From: Acanthococcus lagerstroemiae
Lineage: Eukaryota; Arthropoda; Insecta; Hemiptera; Eriococcidae
NCBI GenBank assembly: GCA_031841125.1
Contig: CM063113.1
Span: 42,810,197 to 42,874,196 of the forward strand
Direction: 5' to 3'
Length of the DNA stretch: 64,000 bases
Shown: piece after piece, positions 32,701-44,700 of the stretch
How the letters are laid out: every line of letters begins with the position of its first letter
Numbering within the stretch: the stretch's first letter is position 1
Translations under genes and position numbers: made by a program
The notes under the pieces: generated by a model
Database searches by the model: none
What the model saw: only the letters and a program-made list of their open reading frames with translations
Told to the model about the DNA's origin: nothing

Positions 32701-35700
32701 AAATTTCAAAAGTGTAAACTTTTTTAAATAATATAGGTATCTACATAATAGTTTTTATTATCAATTTCAAAAATATTTTTTCTTGTCACAATTTTAAAAG
32801 TGATTTTTTGCTTGTAAATTTCAAAAGTGTTTGTCAATCGATAACGTTGAGTTGTATCAAAGCAGTGAAGGTGTTCTGTGCGGATAAAGCGAGTAGTAGA
32901 ATAATATAGGAATGCGCGAGAACCTACCGGATTTCAGATCGTTCTATTGTATTGAAACAAATGGAGGGGGAGCGAGATATTAGTTGGGGGCAGTCTAGTT
33001 TATCAAGTTTTGGCTATAGGATTATATTTCATATCGCGGTTGTAGTGAAATAAATGAGAGAGGGGGAGCGAGATATCAGCTGGTGGCAGTGTAGTTTATC
33101 AAGTTTTGGTTAGCCGATCGTTCTTCACATCGCTAATGTAGTGATACAAATGGAGGGGGAGAGAGAGATCAGTTTGTGGCAGTCTAGTTTATCAAGTTTT
33201 GGTTAGCCGATCGTTCTTCACATCGCTGATACAATGAAACAAATGAAGGGGGAGCGAGATATCAGTTGGTAGCGGTCTAGTTGATCGAATTTTGGCTATA
33301 GGATTATATTTCATATCGCTGTTGTAATGAAATAAATGGAGGAGGGGAAGCGAAATATCAACTGGTGGCAGTCTCTAGCTTATCAAGTTTTGGTTACCCG
33401 TAGTATTTAGCCAAGATGAGTGAGTTGAACACAAAATACCACATGTTTGCTGTTGAGTCGGTTCTTAAAAGTCAGGAATCGTATACCTCTGCTATTCACG
33501 CTTTTTGAAAACGTTTTTCCGCCATGTTAAAACCAGTGCCCATCGAAGCCCCTGTTCCTCTGTTAGTTAAAAACTTTTTGGGAAAGGCGGAAAAATAATA
33601 AAACAAAGCCCATAGGACTCTTGAAGAAGGTTAGAACATCGTGGTCAAGAAAGTGATCGAAAATTTTTAGAAGCAGGTTGAGAATGCTGTTAAAAATAGG
33701 AGCGGTCATTTGAGCGATTTAGTTTTTAAAACGAAGGACTTCTGTAATATATGTTCATTTAAAATGAAAATTGGTAAAATTCGACGTTTTTTTGCTCAAA
33801 AACAATTCTCAATGTTTATTTTTTCCTGAGTTATGGAGATTTGAATTACGATAGGTTCCCGTGCCGCATCGTGGATAAGCAAGTTAATATTGAATTGCCT
33901 ATAAGGGGGGCATAATGTATGCTGTAGCTGAATACTTCCCTCCCCTTCCCTTTCTGTTAATTACGAATTTGTGTCAAATGAGAATTGTGAAGTCGAACGA
34001 AGTGATGAATCTGTGAACGTGAATATTCACCGAATGGTGTGGCGGGACGTATGGCGATGCACGCATACCAAAGTGGCCTCTGCGACACCGCACCTCCAGC
34101 ACCGGAAACTACCCTTTCGGGCATCGCATCAATATTTTCTGGGATAGAGAGAGTGAAGTGGCGTTGCTTGGATTGCCTTTCGTTGTACGCCACTTGCCTC
34201 GTGCTTCCAGATTGATCATTTGCCATTGATTTTACTTACCATTTTCCGAAATTTTACTATTCAAGACGAGGAAATATAATTTAGAATTGTAAATTTTGCT
34301 TGCAGAATTCCACAACACCAGACATCTACAGTTTCAAAGTGACGTCGAATATCGCGTACCGATATGCGACCACGACCGTGTCGAACAGAGTGGCTAATTC
34401 AGCGGATGTGCCGAAAGAAGTATCCTTTACGGTCACTCTACCGGATTCGGCGTTCATTTCCGGATTTCTGATGTTAGTTCACGTATTTTTCAGTTTTATA
34501 TGTGTACGTTCATATTTTTAAAACGCATCGCAAACTGAGCGTTTGATTTCCCAGTGAGGCTAATTATTCAATGTAATTGCGCGTGTGACCGACAGCACGT
34601 AAATTTCCAATGCAAGATTTAGTTTGATTTCGCGAGTACACGCATGAATCGAGCTTTTGGTATCTGATAATGCTGAGCTTTCAAGCACTACAGTCTGTTA
34701 AATCATGGTTGGAACGGATAACGAAAAAAAAAGGGATTCGGATCACGGACTGTAGAATTTTGTTATCCGTGATCCGCGAATCAAATTTCTCGGATCACGG
34801 ATCATTTTTCTTCCTCTTTGACATCAATTTGGAGTTGGTATTCCATATTTTTAAATAAAACTCACGAATTTAAATTCAGATTTGGAAAGAAATTCACACA
34901 TTTGAAAAACACAACAAATAAAATCGCTGTTTTGACTTTTTTAGGGCTTTTTCTTTCAAATTTTCTATTTTTTGGCATTCCGTGTCGATTTGTTGCTCAA
35001 ATCTTTTCATCATTTCAACTATCCGAATCGCGGATCATGAATCAAATTTATGATCCGGATCGTGATTCGGATCACCTAATGTTTAGGATCATTCCAGCCA
35101 TGTGTTAAATCGACCGTTTCACGGTGACGTCTTGAGGAGGACTGTTGTGCGCAGCTGCTCCAGCCAGTAGCAGCCATCAGGGTCCATATTTTTTTGTAGA
35201 CATTCATTGGTGCCACTAGCGTACGCTGCCTACCACAATTTTGTGGCCTACAAGGGGTGGATGACTATGATGGTGTGACTACCACCACTATGAGGGTGTG
35301 CGTCCTACCATTGTAAGCCTGTTAGCGTTACCCACAAGACACACGAGGAGGTCGGCTTACACGTCTTGCAAGATCCACCCCGAGGGGGGTTTCGTCAATG
35401 AGCAAATATTCCATCAGGGGAGATGTTTTGTCCGAATTCACAAATGGGTTTCATTCATCATCATTGTCATGAATGTTCGTAATATCCACCAGGAATGCAA
35501 GGAAAAGATCCGGTTCGTTCTTTCGTTTCATTTTCCAGCAGTAATGGTCCAAGTGACTTTGAAGGGCGTACAAGGGGACTCCTCTTTTTTTCTTCAGAAT
35601 TGATATTTTAGCATCCAGCCATGACCTTTCAATTCCCTGGGTATGAGCCCCGGTACCTGGATCCACGTAGTTCTCCTGGTGGTTCACTGTTTCATATCTG

Positions 35701-38700
35701 AAACCCTCGGCAACCAGCTGCCTGTACACTGGCCACTCATCAGAATGAATGAGTGACCCTTTTTGGCACTCCCTTCGAATAATGGGAATGAGGGTTGCTT
35801 TGTCCCGGCGTTCGACGACGAAATACCGACAATCCATCCCCTGTCGTAATCCGAACACCAATGGGCGCCATGATTTCGGCTGTTCTGGATGGCAGCATTT
35901 TCATCTACGGAAGCAGGCGGCGCGTCACCAACTAGCAAACGCCCCCGGTTGTACTTCCTCCGTCCAGCAAACCGGGCCTCATCGATTTGAATAGGCTCAG
36001 CGTCTGTACCAATCATTTTCGTTCTCTGGGCGAGTACATCCGAGCAAATGCTGCGACACATCTCGAACCAAGAGCAGACAGTCGTCTCGGCTCTCCCGGT
36101 AACTTCAGCTGTCGTACCAACGGGTAATTCTAGGACAAACAGGAAGATCAACTCCATAATTTGGCATAGAGCGAGGTTTGAGCATGAACGGTTGTTCAAA
36201 TCCATCAAGTTGAAGAACGAACCACTGCGTACTGTCCGCCTCACCTGACATCCTTTCTTTGGACAACGCAGCACCGGAACCCATTCTCCCGAACGCGTTT
36301 TACGTCTTTTTTCCATCATCTCTGCACCGCATTTATGGCATGGGTCGTGAGCCTCAGGAACACCAAGTAGAGCATTATCTTGCAGATATTTAACACACAC
36401 TGTTTCAGAACTGATGACTGTGGTATAAAACTCTTTTAACAACATGCTGCGACACACTTCACAATGAATCACTGAGTTGAAGCATGTGTAAGCCAGTGGG
36501 TCTATATGTACTATTTAGTGGACAAGTTTCTCTGCGAGTAGTAGAACACAGTTACCTGGTAGTACGCGTTCGCTAGCAGAGTACGCTAGTGGCACCCATT
36601 CATTTTACAGGTAAAACTCTTAATGCGAACATTCGTATTTCTTTGCGAGTTCATAAATTATGAAAGAGAGCATGTCTTAATGCTTCCGGATACTTATTTA
36701 CTATCTAAGAGCATTTAGTTTTGATTTAAATCTTCGTTCAATATTAAGAAATGCTCTCTTTCATATTTATGGACTCGCGAAGAAGAACGAATGTTCGCTT
36801 GTGGAGTTTTACATGTAAAATGAATGTAAACATAAAAGCTGGACCCTGCAGGCTGCGAATGCTGGAGCATCTGCGCAACAGTCCTCCTTATGATGTCGCG
36901 TGTGAGTAGGTCTATAACAAAATCAACATTTGGGTTGTAACCTAATGAAGTCGAATCAATTAGTTTCAGTTGTCCCCAAAATATGAATATGATCTCGAGG
37001 GGCAGCGTGCAGGATGGGGGACTGAAAATCTGTTCCTGTTGTCTGGAACAGTGTGTCCCTCTTTCCTCTAGTAATCGAATGATTGGAAGATTCCTTCTGG
37101 ATAGCTATTGGCTCTCGGAATCAACGTGGCTAACACCTAGCGGCAGAGTTGAGAACCTGTCAAGTTTGATTGATCAGATAATTTGCTCACATAAGAAATG
37201 TACAGGCAATGATTCGATATTTTGAATTTTGAAAAATTAAGAAAAGTTATTATAACATTGACTACAGCCATCAAAACAAACTAACTGGGAGAATACTCAT
37301 AGAACAAGGCCGATCCTTGCTCCCCGTGTTGAAGGATAGAAAATATCGATTTCGATTGCTCCACTAACTTACATATATTTTTTAGTTGGGGTGCGTGCGT
37401 GTAGCGTCACGAGCACCCTCTACATTTCATTTCACATCCCAGTAGAAACCCGTCAAGCGGGGCTACTTTGCACTCGACAAGAAACTTTGCACACCAGCTT
37501 TCGACGTGTATAGTTTCGTATATTCGTATGTAGTATTTGGCTACACTGATAATGACTTGCGGATGAAAGAGCAGAGTGGAGTGATGTCAGGAAACTAGTC
37601 GGGATTCGGGAACATAAAATGTTTGTTTTCGTACAAAATACAATGCTTGAAAGAAAGGGGTAGTTTTTGTTTTGAGAAAGTAATGTTGGAAAATTCGGTT
37701 TGGAACTCATTGTGTACGAACTATGAGAAAATGTGTTGAAAGAGTGTATTATTAGATGCAGTATTTTATCTGATTCTGATTGGTACTAAGACTAAGACAA
37801 CAATCAACCGGGATACGGTTCTTGGTCAACTGAACCGCAAAAAAGGCCACCGACACGAGCTCCGAATGTAGGGGACTTTGTCTCCGTGGAGTACTTTTAC
37901 GCCAACGACAAGGAAAGAAAAACGCGTGTGTATGTCGGAAAGGTTGAAGCGAATACTGGAAAGAATTTCAAAATATCATTCTTACGGCCATGTGAAGGCT
38001 CCAAATATTCTTTCAGCTATCCGAACATTGCTGACAAGGCCAGATTTAAGATTTCGTGGCCCTGGGGCCCAGGAAGATGTAGAGGTCCCAATGTGTCAAG
38101 CAACCTCTCCCTCCCCCCTCCAAAAAAACCAGAAAACGTTCAAAATAACGAGTAAAAATTATTCGAAGTACACATAAAGTATGAACAACATATTATATTT
38201 GTAATAACGGCACTTTCATGACTAATTTGTGGAGGCCCTGGGCCCGGTGCCCCTCCCCCCTAAATCCGGTCCTGATTGCTGACGTTGATGTCATCTTCTT
38301 TGCGCGTATTGTAAAAATTCTACCCGCTCCTCTCGAAAATCGTGGTCGATTTACATTCGCTGAGTCGGTTCTTTGACTTATTTTTACTTTCATACAGTTG
38401 TGAAATTCGTATTGCAGACTTTTTGACGCTTATTACATGTTGTATTTCTAATGGGTGGGACAAGTAGTCTAGCTTTGCACACTTTTTTCAGACCTTCGTC
38501 AGCTTTTTATTCGCAGTCAGGTACAATACTTTTTAAAACGAAAATATTCCTTGAAATTCCCCCATTCCAGTGATACCAAATATGCCTATATTCCCAGTGA
38601 CAATCAATAGTCGAGCTACAACGCGGTGACAGGAAAAAAACACGAAAAATGTGCAAAGTAGCCCCGCCTGACGAACCTTTTTTTCGACAAGTTATCAGCA

Positions 38701-41700
38701 GACTTCCGTAAATGAAAGGGCTATCGCGAAATTTGAAGTTTTCCAACTGAAAAAATGTTGATGGTTAATTAAGAGAGAAAGCGGTTTTTACTTGTTGACT
38801 TGTTTGTTAACTGGCTGCCCGGAATTTTTCAGATTTACCTATCCATAGAGTTACCTACAACTGTAACATAAATATATAGTTCCGTTATCCAAAATGAGTC
38901 TTTCAACATCCATATTGGCTCGAGTTGGCAAAATATTACCAATAATAGCAGCACATATGATTCAGTTTCTCGTTTAATCTTATTTTATGAGTTATTCTGC
39001 ATAAATCTCCGTGCATATAAACGTGCTCATATAACAGCGATTAAAGTTTTCGATAGTGTTTCTTGTTTTTCATTACATGGTCTGCGAAATTGATACCCTA
39101 AAGACCTACAGACATTTCCTTTTATACGTTATTACAAGATCTTATGTGTAAACGTTTAAAATGTCTTTCATATCTAATCACTAAACACCGTTGTTCAGCT
39201 CGCATGATTAATAAAAAGATAATTATGTTTGATAAATTACGATAAAAAATATGTAAAAAAACTGCTATTTGAGATAAAAATTCCATGCAACAGTAAATAC
39301 CTAACAATGTGAACTGTGTAAATCCTATACTCGTAAGTACCATAGACCTACGCAATGGAAATTCAATATTTTTAAACTTTGACTTCATTTTATCGAACTA
39401 GCTGTGCGAAAACCATAACAATACTGATAATTTATAAAGCTATTCACTATCCAGCCAAAACAAAATATCTAATATCGGCGATAATTACGTGCCCCGATTT
39501 CTGATTTTTCATTTAATTTTACGTATTTGAACAGAGTAGGCCGATCTTCTTACTTTTACTTTAGAATATGTGACAATGTTTGATAGGTATATTTTATCTT
39601 ATTCCATCTTTTTCAGGGTCATCAAAGATAAAGTATACGCAGCTTATGTAAAGGAGAAAGAAGAAGCCAAGAAAGATTATCAGGAAGCAGTCGATCGTGG
39701 TGAAACTGCTGGCCATGTGGAGTTGAGGTAGGATCCTGGATGTGCACCAATTTTTTTGAGGCGGATATTAGGGAAAACACAGGATCCACCACTTCTTGTT
39801 CAAAACTGAAAATATTGCAAGCAGTATTGAAAAAAAAAAACTGATATCGACCCATTTCTGTCTAATATCAGTAAAAGAAAACCTTATTTTTTGCTTGCGA
39901 TTTGCTGTGCATGAAGTCCAAGCCATTTCAGTTTGCGCTCCTCCCCCATACTGGCTGCGTTCTGGATCTACTACCATGTTTTACCACCACCGCTTACTAA
40001 TTTTATTCTGAGTTATGAAAGTGATTACCTAATTCAGTTGAGTAATATTAGGCATTTTCGCTAGTTGAAAAAACCAATTTCACTGATGGGTGGGATGGAG
40101 GACAAGTTAAAACCCAAGGTTTGGATATTAGATTTTTTTTATTTATTTAAATCTTTTCCCCCATAAAACACATTGCGAGAAAGTCACATCCTACAGTGTA
40201 TTTCTTTCGATTAAAAAAAACAACAACAAAAAAACAAAAACACTGGTAATAAATGAGCTCACTTCTGTGTTCAATAAAACCCAAGCCATGTGTGTTTCAT
40301 GAAAGGTTTCTGTAAGACATTCCTCAAGTAGAATGACGATAAACTCACACCCACTTAACATATTTCCAGTATCCAGCACGTGAACGGATCGTTAATCGGG
40401 CGATATTTTATAAATTTTCGTCGGTAGAATTTAACTAAATTCAAGAAGATTTTTTCCGCGAATATATTGAAAGTGAATTACAGTTCATGATTAATAGAAA
40501 CCTGAAACCGGTTTCATTGAAACTACTTTCAATTTTTCAAAAAATTGTAGATTCACATAACGGAAAACGTGCTCTCTGATTTCAAGCTCTCATAACCGTG
40601 CCCGGTGGCTAGCTTATTCATCAATAAATATAAGCACAAGAGAATTCCTGGTAGTACCTCATCCGTACCTACGTCGTGAGGATTTATAAACTGACTTTAA
40701 AAATAAGTTATACTTAATAGATATATTCTATCATATGTCATCGTTTATTAATTTATCTGCGTTTATATTTTTCCCCAGCGCTCGTGACTCCAACTTGTTC
40801 ACAGTGAGTGTGAACGTTGAGCCATCAAGCAAAGTAACGTTCAATTTAACCTACGAACAGTTACTTACAAGGACGCTTGGGTTGTATGAAAACGTTATTA
40901 ACGTTAACCCCGGGCAGGTAATATTTTACATGATTTTCTAATTGGTTATATGGCGACTTTATGCGGTATTATATGCTAGATGAGGCTGTCGATAGTTGGG
41001 GGCCTAATCAACTCAGTAGAATTTAGAGTGTTTGCATCCGTGAACAAATGCGTCACCCAAGTATGTGTTTGTGGAATCCTTGATCAATCAACAGCTTTTC
41101 ACGCCCTGTCCTTTTCTAGTTTGATTGTTAGAACTCAAACATACGACCATTTTGTAACGGGCTTCTGCTTCTATCCTAACATCGTGTTCCTTTGGAACCA
41201 GCTCGAATCATACAAGTTTTTGTGCGCCTATAGGTACACCTCAAAAAACTACAACAGTGCGTTCTCAACAAGATTGTTTTTGGACTAATTGACGCATGTT
41301 ACCAGTACGCAAATCAGCAAGGATGAGCTTATACGTCAGCTCTTCATATTTCGCTCTTTAACTGGTTATAATCTAATACACTGATCAACACTTTGCGCAT
41401 TATTGATTTTGATAGTGCGCAGGAGAGCTAGAATCTACACCGGTAGGATCTGTCATTGGCACTCTCATTTCTTTTTCCCTTGCACAAATGACATATCTGT
41501 GAGTACCTACTGAGTACAGTGACAAGTTGCAGGTATTTATTATCAACTTTTTCAGTTCATCGTCTGCCATCGCCTGTGCTTTTGTATCTATTCGTCAAAC
41601 TGTGAGCTATATAAAACCGTGTATACCTACTTATGCTATATTGCTCTAAAGCCACTCATTTGCACACGAATGTGCGTAGGCAGGTATTATGTGTGTAATG

Positions 41701-44700
41701 TACACAGTCATCACGTTCTGCACGATTAATGTAGCAAAAACGATGTACGAGTGTCATGTTTCCAAAAGGTCTTTTCGCGTGACGCCGCGCACAGAACAAA
41801 CTTAACACACACGGATGATTTTAATTGTTAACTTTACTAATTACTGTTCATTTACCACCGGCAGTATTACACGAGTAGAGGTGAATTAAATCGTCGCGCC
41901 GGTCTGCATGTGTATTCATGCACAGTTCCTGACCGAGAATGACGATGGTGGTATATGTTCCAAGATCATTTTCATTTCACGCTGTGACCTTAAGTGGTCG
42001 AGCGTAGGCACACTCGTGTAGTTGATGCACCATTTCGAAAATCACCGAAACGCTTTCGATGGTTTTGAAATGGCAGTCAGTCGTAGATGAATTAGAAAAC
42101 TACTGAGATTTGTGCGATTTTAGAGAGTGATGTTGAATTCGGAGCAGAAGTCAATTGCAAAGTCGAGATATACTATGTACCCTACCGTTCTTGTATTATC
42201 TGGTTGCAAAAATGATAAGATTGAATATTATTGATGAATTGCATGTTGTTCGAGAAGACAGTACTTACTGCTCTCATCAATAAAGTCCTGAACAAATTTT
42301 CATCCAATTATTAGGATGTACAAAAAAGGCCGTTCTATAGGTAAAAGGAAGACGTAGCTCATTCTTTGTCAGAACGTAGAGCAAAAGTTTTCAGATTATG
42401 GGATTCTTCGTGCACGCACGCTTTTGTTATATAGAGTTAATTACTATTATCATGTGCCGTGAAGACTTCAAATCAGTCGTTGAAAGGTTACCGACTTTGC
42501 CGACCTTGTATTTGTGAGCTATTTTAACAAGCTCTAAGTTTACACGCCCAGTACCTTGAGAGCATTTGCATTTCATAATACACGGTTGATATTTATATCT
42601 CAATGAATCGGTCTTAGAACTCGCATTAGTTTTCGGATGCATTTAAGTTGTACAAACTATACCGTGTCTGTAAGTTACATGTTTTCGCCGGCATCGTAAA
42701 CATTTCTTTTTTGCCGTAGGTAGGTAAATTGAGCTTGTTAAAATTTTAACCGAGCTTATTATTCCGTCATTAAAATACTGAGGGTGAATGTACCTACTAA
42801 ATCTATCTCGTTTGAATTCGCTATATGAAACACAAACGTGTGTTTCTGCCAAAAGACCTGCCGTTATTTGACTTACGTACCATTAGCCGATTAAAAATGT
42901 TAAAAGTTGGATTAGGTTGTATCCAATTGAATTCTCCAGAAGTGAAGGTGGTATAATATGACGTCCCCGTCTTCTTGCTCTGAATTACATATTCATCACC
43001 CAGATGCTCATAACTCAAAATCTGAGGCTTGTATTTTGAACAGGTAAAACTGAGAATTTACCTGTCGTGGTATATAAGAATTGCTTGTTAGTAGGTATCT
43101 TATTTCACTTGCTCTGAATTGCAAGACAGGATGACCTTCCGAATCTGACACCTCTCCTAGATTAAATCGCAAATAAAATTCATCTTCACAGCTTAGATTT
43201 TTTAAAACTTATTTCTGAATAATATAATAAAAAAACATCTCACCATAAAATTAGGTAAAAAATATACACCTCTTTGAAATACACAATGAAGGAAATGTTA
43301 AAAATAGTTTTATTTTTTTAACAGGTTGTAAAATCAATGGATATTGAAGTAAACATCGATGAATCTTCAGACATAACCTCTCTGGAAGTACCTGACTTGA
43401 AAACCAGCAATGAAATTGATTCCAGTAACTCGAGTAAGTGTGAAAAATATTAATTTTTCTTTTGTCTTTCTTTCGTTGGTCAGACTATGAAGAATAAAAT
43501 AAAGAAACCGAAATTATGTAGGGATCCAAGGAACCGAAATCTGATGGAGAGGGGCCAAACAAATCGAGACGATAAGTGAGAAAAAACAAAGGGACCAAAA
43601 TTAGGAAGATAAGTTTGTGGAACCAGGAACTGGAACTGGAACTCTGGAAGCAAAACAATGAGGATAAAGTTTTCCTGGAATTTGAACCGAACTGAAAGTT
43701 AAAATGACAACCATTAAGGGAACCAGAACCCTTGTTTTCTGTTTTTCTCGAAACTGGAACTGAAATGAAACCATGTGATGAATGAAAGAAATTGGAACTG
43801 GAACCTTGGAACCGAACTAAAAGTGAGAATGGCGACCGCTAACGGAACTGGAACCCTTCTTTTCTATTTTGAACCGTGGCGTAGCTGAGGGGGGGGGGCG
43901 AATGCCCCCAAGGCACCTGAAATTGAATGTAAAATATACAAAAATGAGCAATCTTTCGCATTTAAAACACGTTTTTTTCGAAAAATCTTTGCTCGAGCAG
44001 TAATTTTACTTTCATTCTTATAAAATAGTCCTCTAATATCGGCAATTTTTAAAAAATACCTCAATTTTCGACTTTTTATCTTTGAAAATCTTACTTTGCC
44101 CCCCCCCCCGGAAAATCCTGGTTATGCCACTGGTTTTGAATGATACTGGAACTGAAATATGAAACCATCTACCTAATGGGTGAAAGAAATATGAACCGAA
44201 CCGAAATCAAAACCTCCTCCATTCCCAAGACAAAATAGCGGTTCTCATCCTTGGTATGAATAAAAACGGACACTCCACTGGAACTCAACTATTTAAAACC
44301 ATCATTGAAGAAACTACTTCGTATTGTAGTACCTGTGTATTGATGGCGTGTTGTCAAATTTTTGACTTTACAGTGAGCAGGTATAACTGAACTTGAGAAA
44401 ATAGGTAAGGTGCAGTGGGGTAAATGTGATACAAAAATCGATAAATTGGACTTTTGATTAATATTGTGACAAAACTACCGCAGCTATCGCTTTGAAACTT
44501 TGCAGTACAATACTCCAGAGTATTTTGAACAACTTTCCTCGTTGATAAATTTTCAGAGTAAAATGTCGAGTAACTGTAACTAAAATTCTGGAGTCAGTTT
44601 TGTTATCACATTTACCCCGTGCTATGGGGTAAACGTAGTAGTACAATATTTTGTGAAGTTACCCTCGGAAATTCAAGTTTTGATTCATGTCATCTAACAG

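Larger units (their letters stand above)
35118..36906 (-). mobile_element. Merlin/IS1595-type DNA transposon, about 1.8 kb, long TIRs
   Basis: The left arm (35118-35232: GGAGGACTGTTGTGCGCAGC, GGGTCCAT, GTGCCACTAGCGTAC) is complementary to a right arm that is split: 36573-36596 (GTACGCTAGTGGCACC) and 36827-36906 (GGACCCTGCAGGCTGC, GCTGGAGCATCTGCGCAACA, GTCCTCCTTATGATGTCGCG). The split is caused by the MITE at 36597-36826. The transposase gene fills the middle on the minus strand. Target duplication not identified. Confidence 0.85.
37451..38676 (+). mobile_element. Decayed DNA transposon with GGGGCTACTTTGCAC terminal repeats
   Basis: CGTCAAGCGGGGCTACTTTG (37451-37470) and CAAAGTAGCCCCGCCTGACG (38653-38672) are complementary at 19 of 20 positions, 1.2 kb apart in inverted orientation. 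Between them lies a coding remnant. The TIR wording resembles that of the element at 44408 (GTGCAGTGGGGTAAATGTG), which has a TA duplication, so I lean to the pogo/Tc1 group, but this is inference. Confidence 0.65.

Noticed and set aside
35749..36248. Plus-strand ORFs antisense to the transposase
   Set aside because: They are shadows of the minus-strand transposase, which has clear domain motifs in its own frame.
40980..41288. Plus-strand ORF of 102 codons in intron 4
   Set aside because: Ordinary composition, no motifs, no acceptor/donor in phase with exons 4 or 5.
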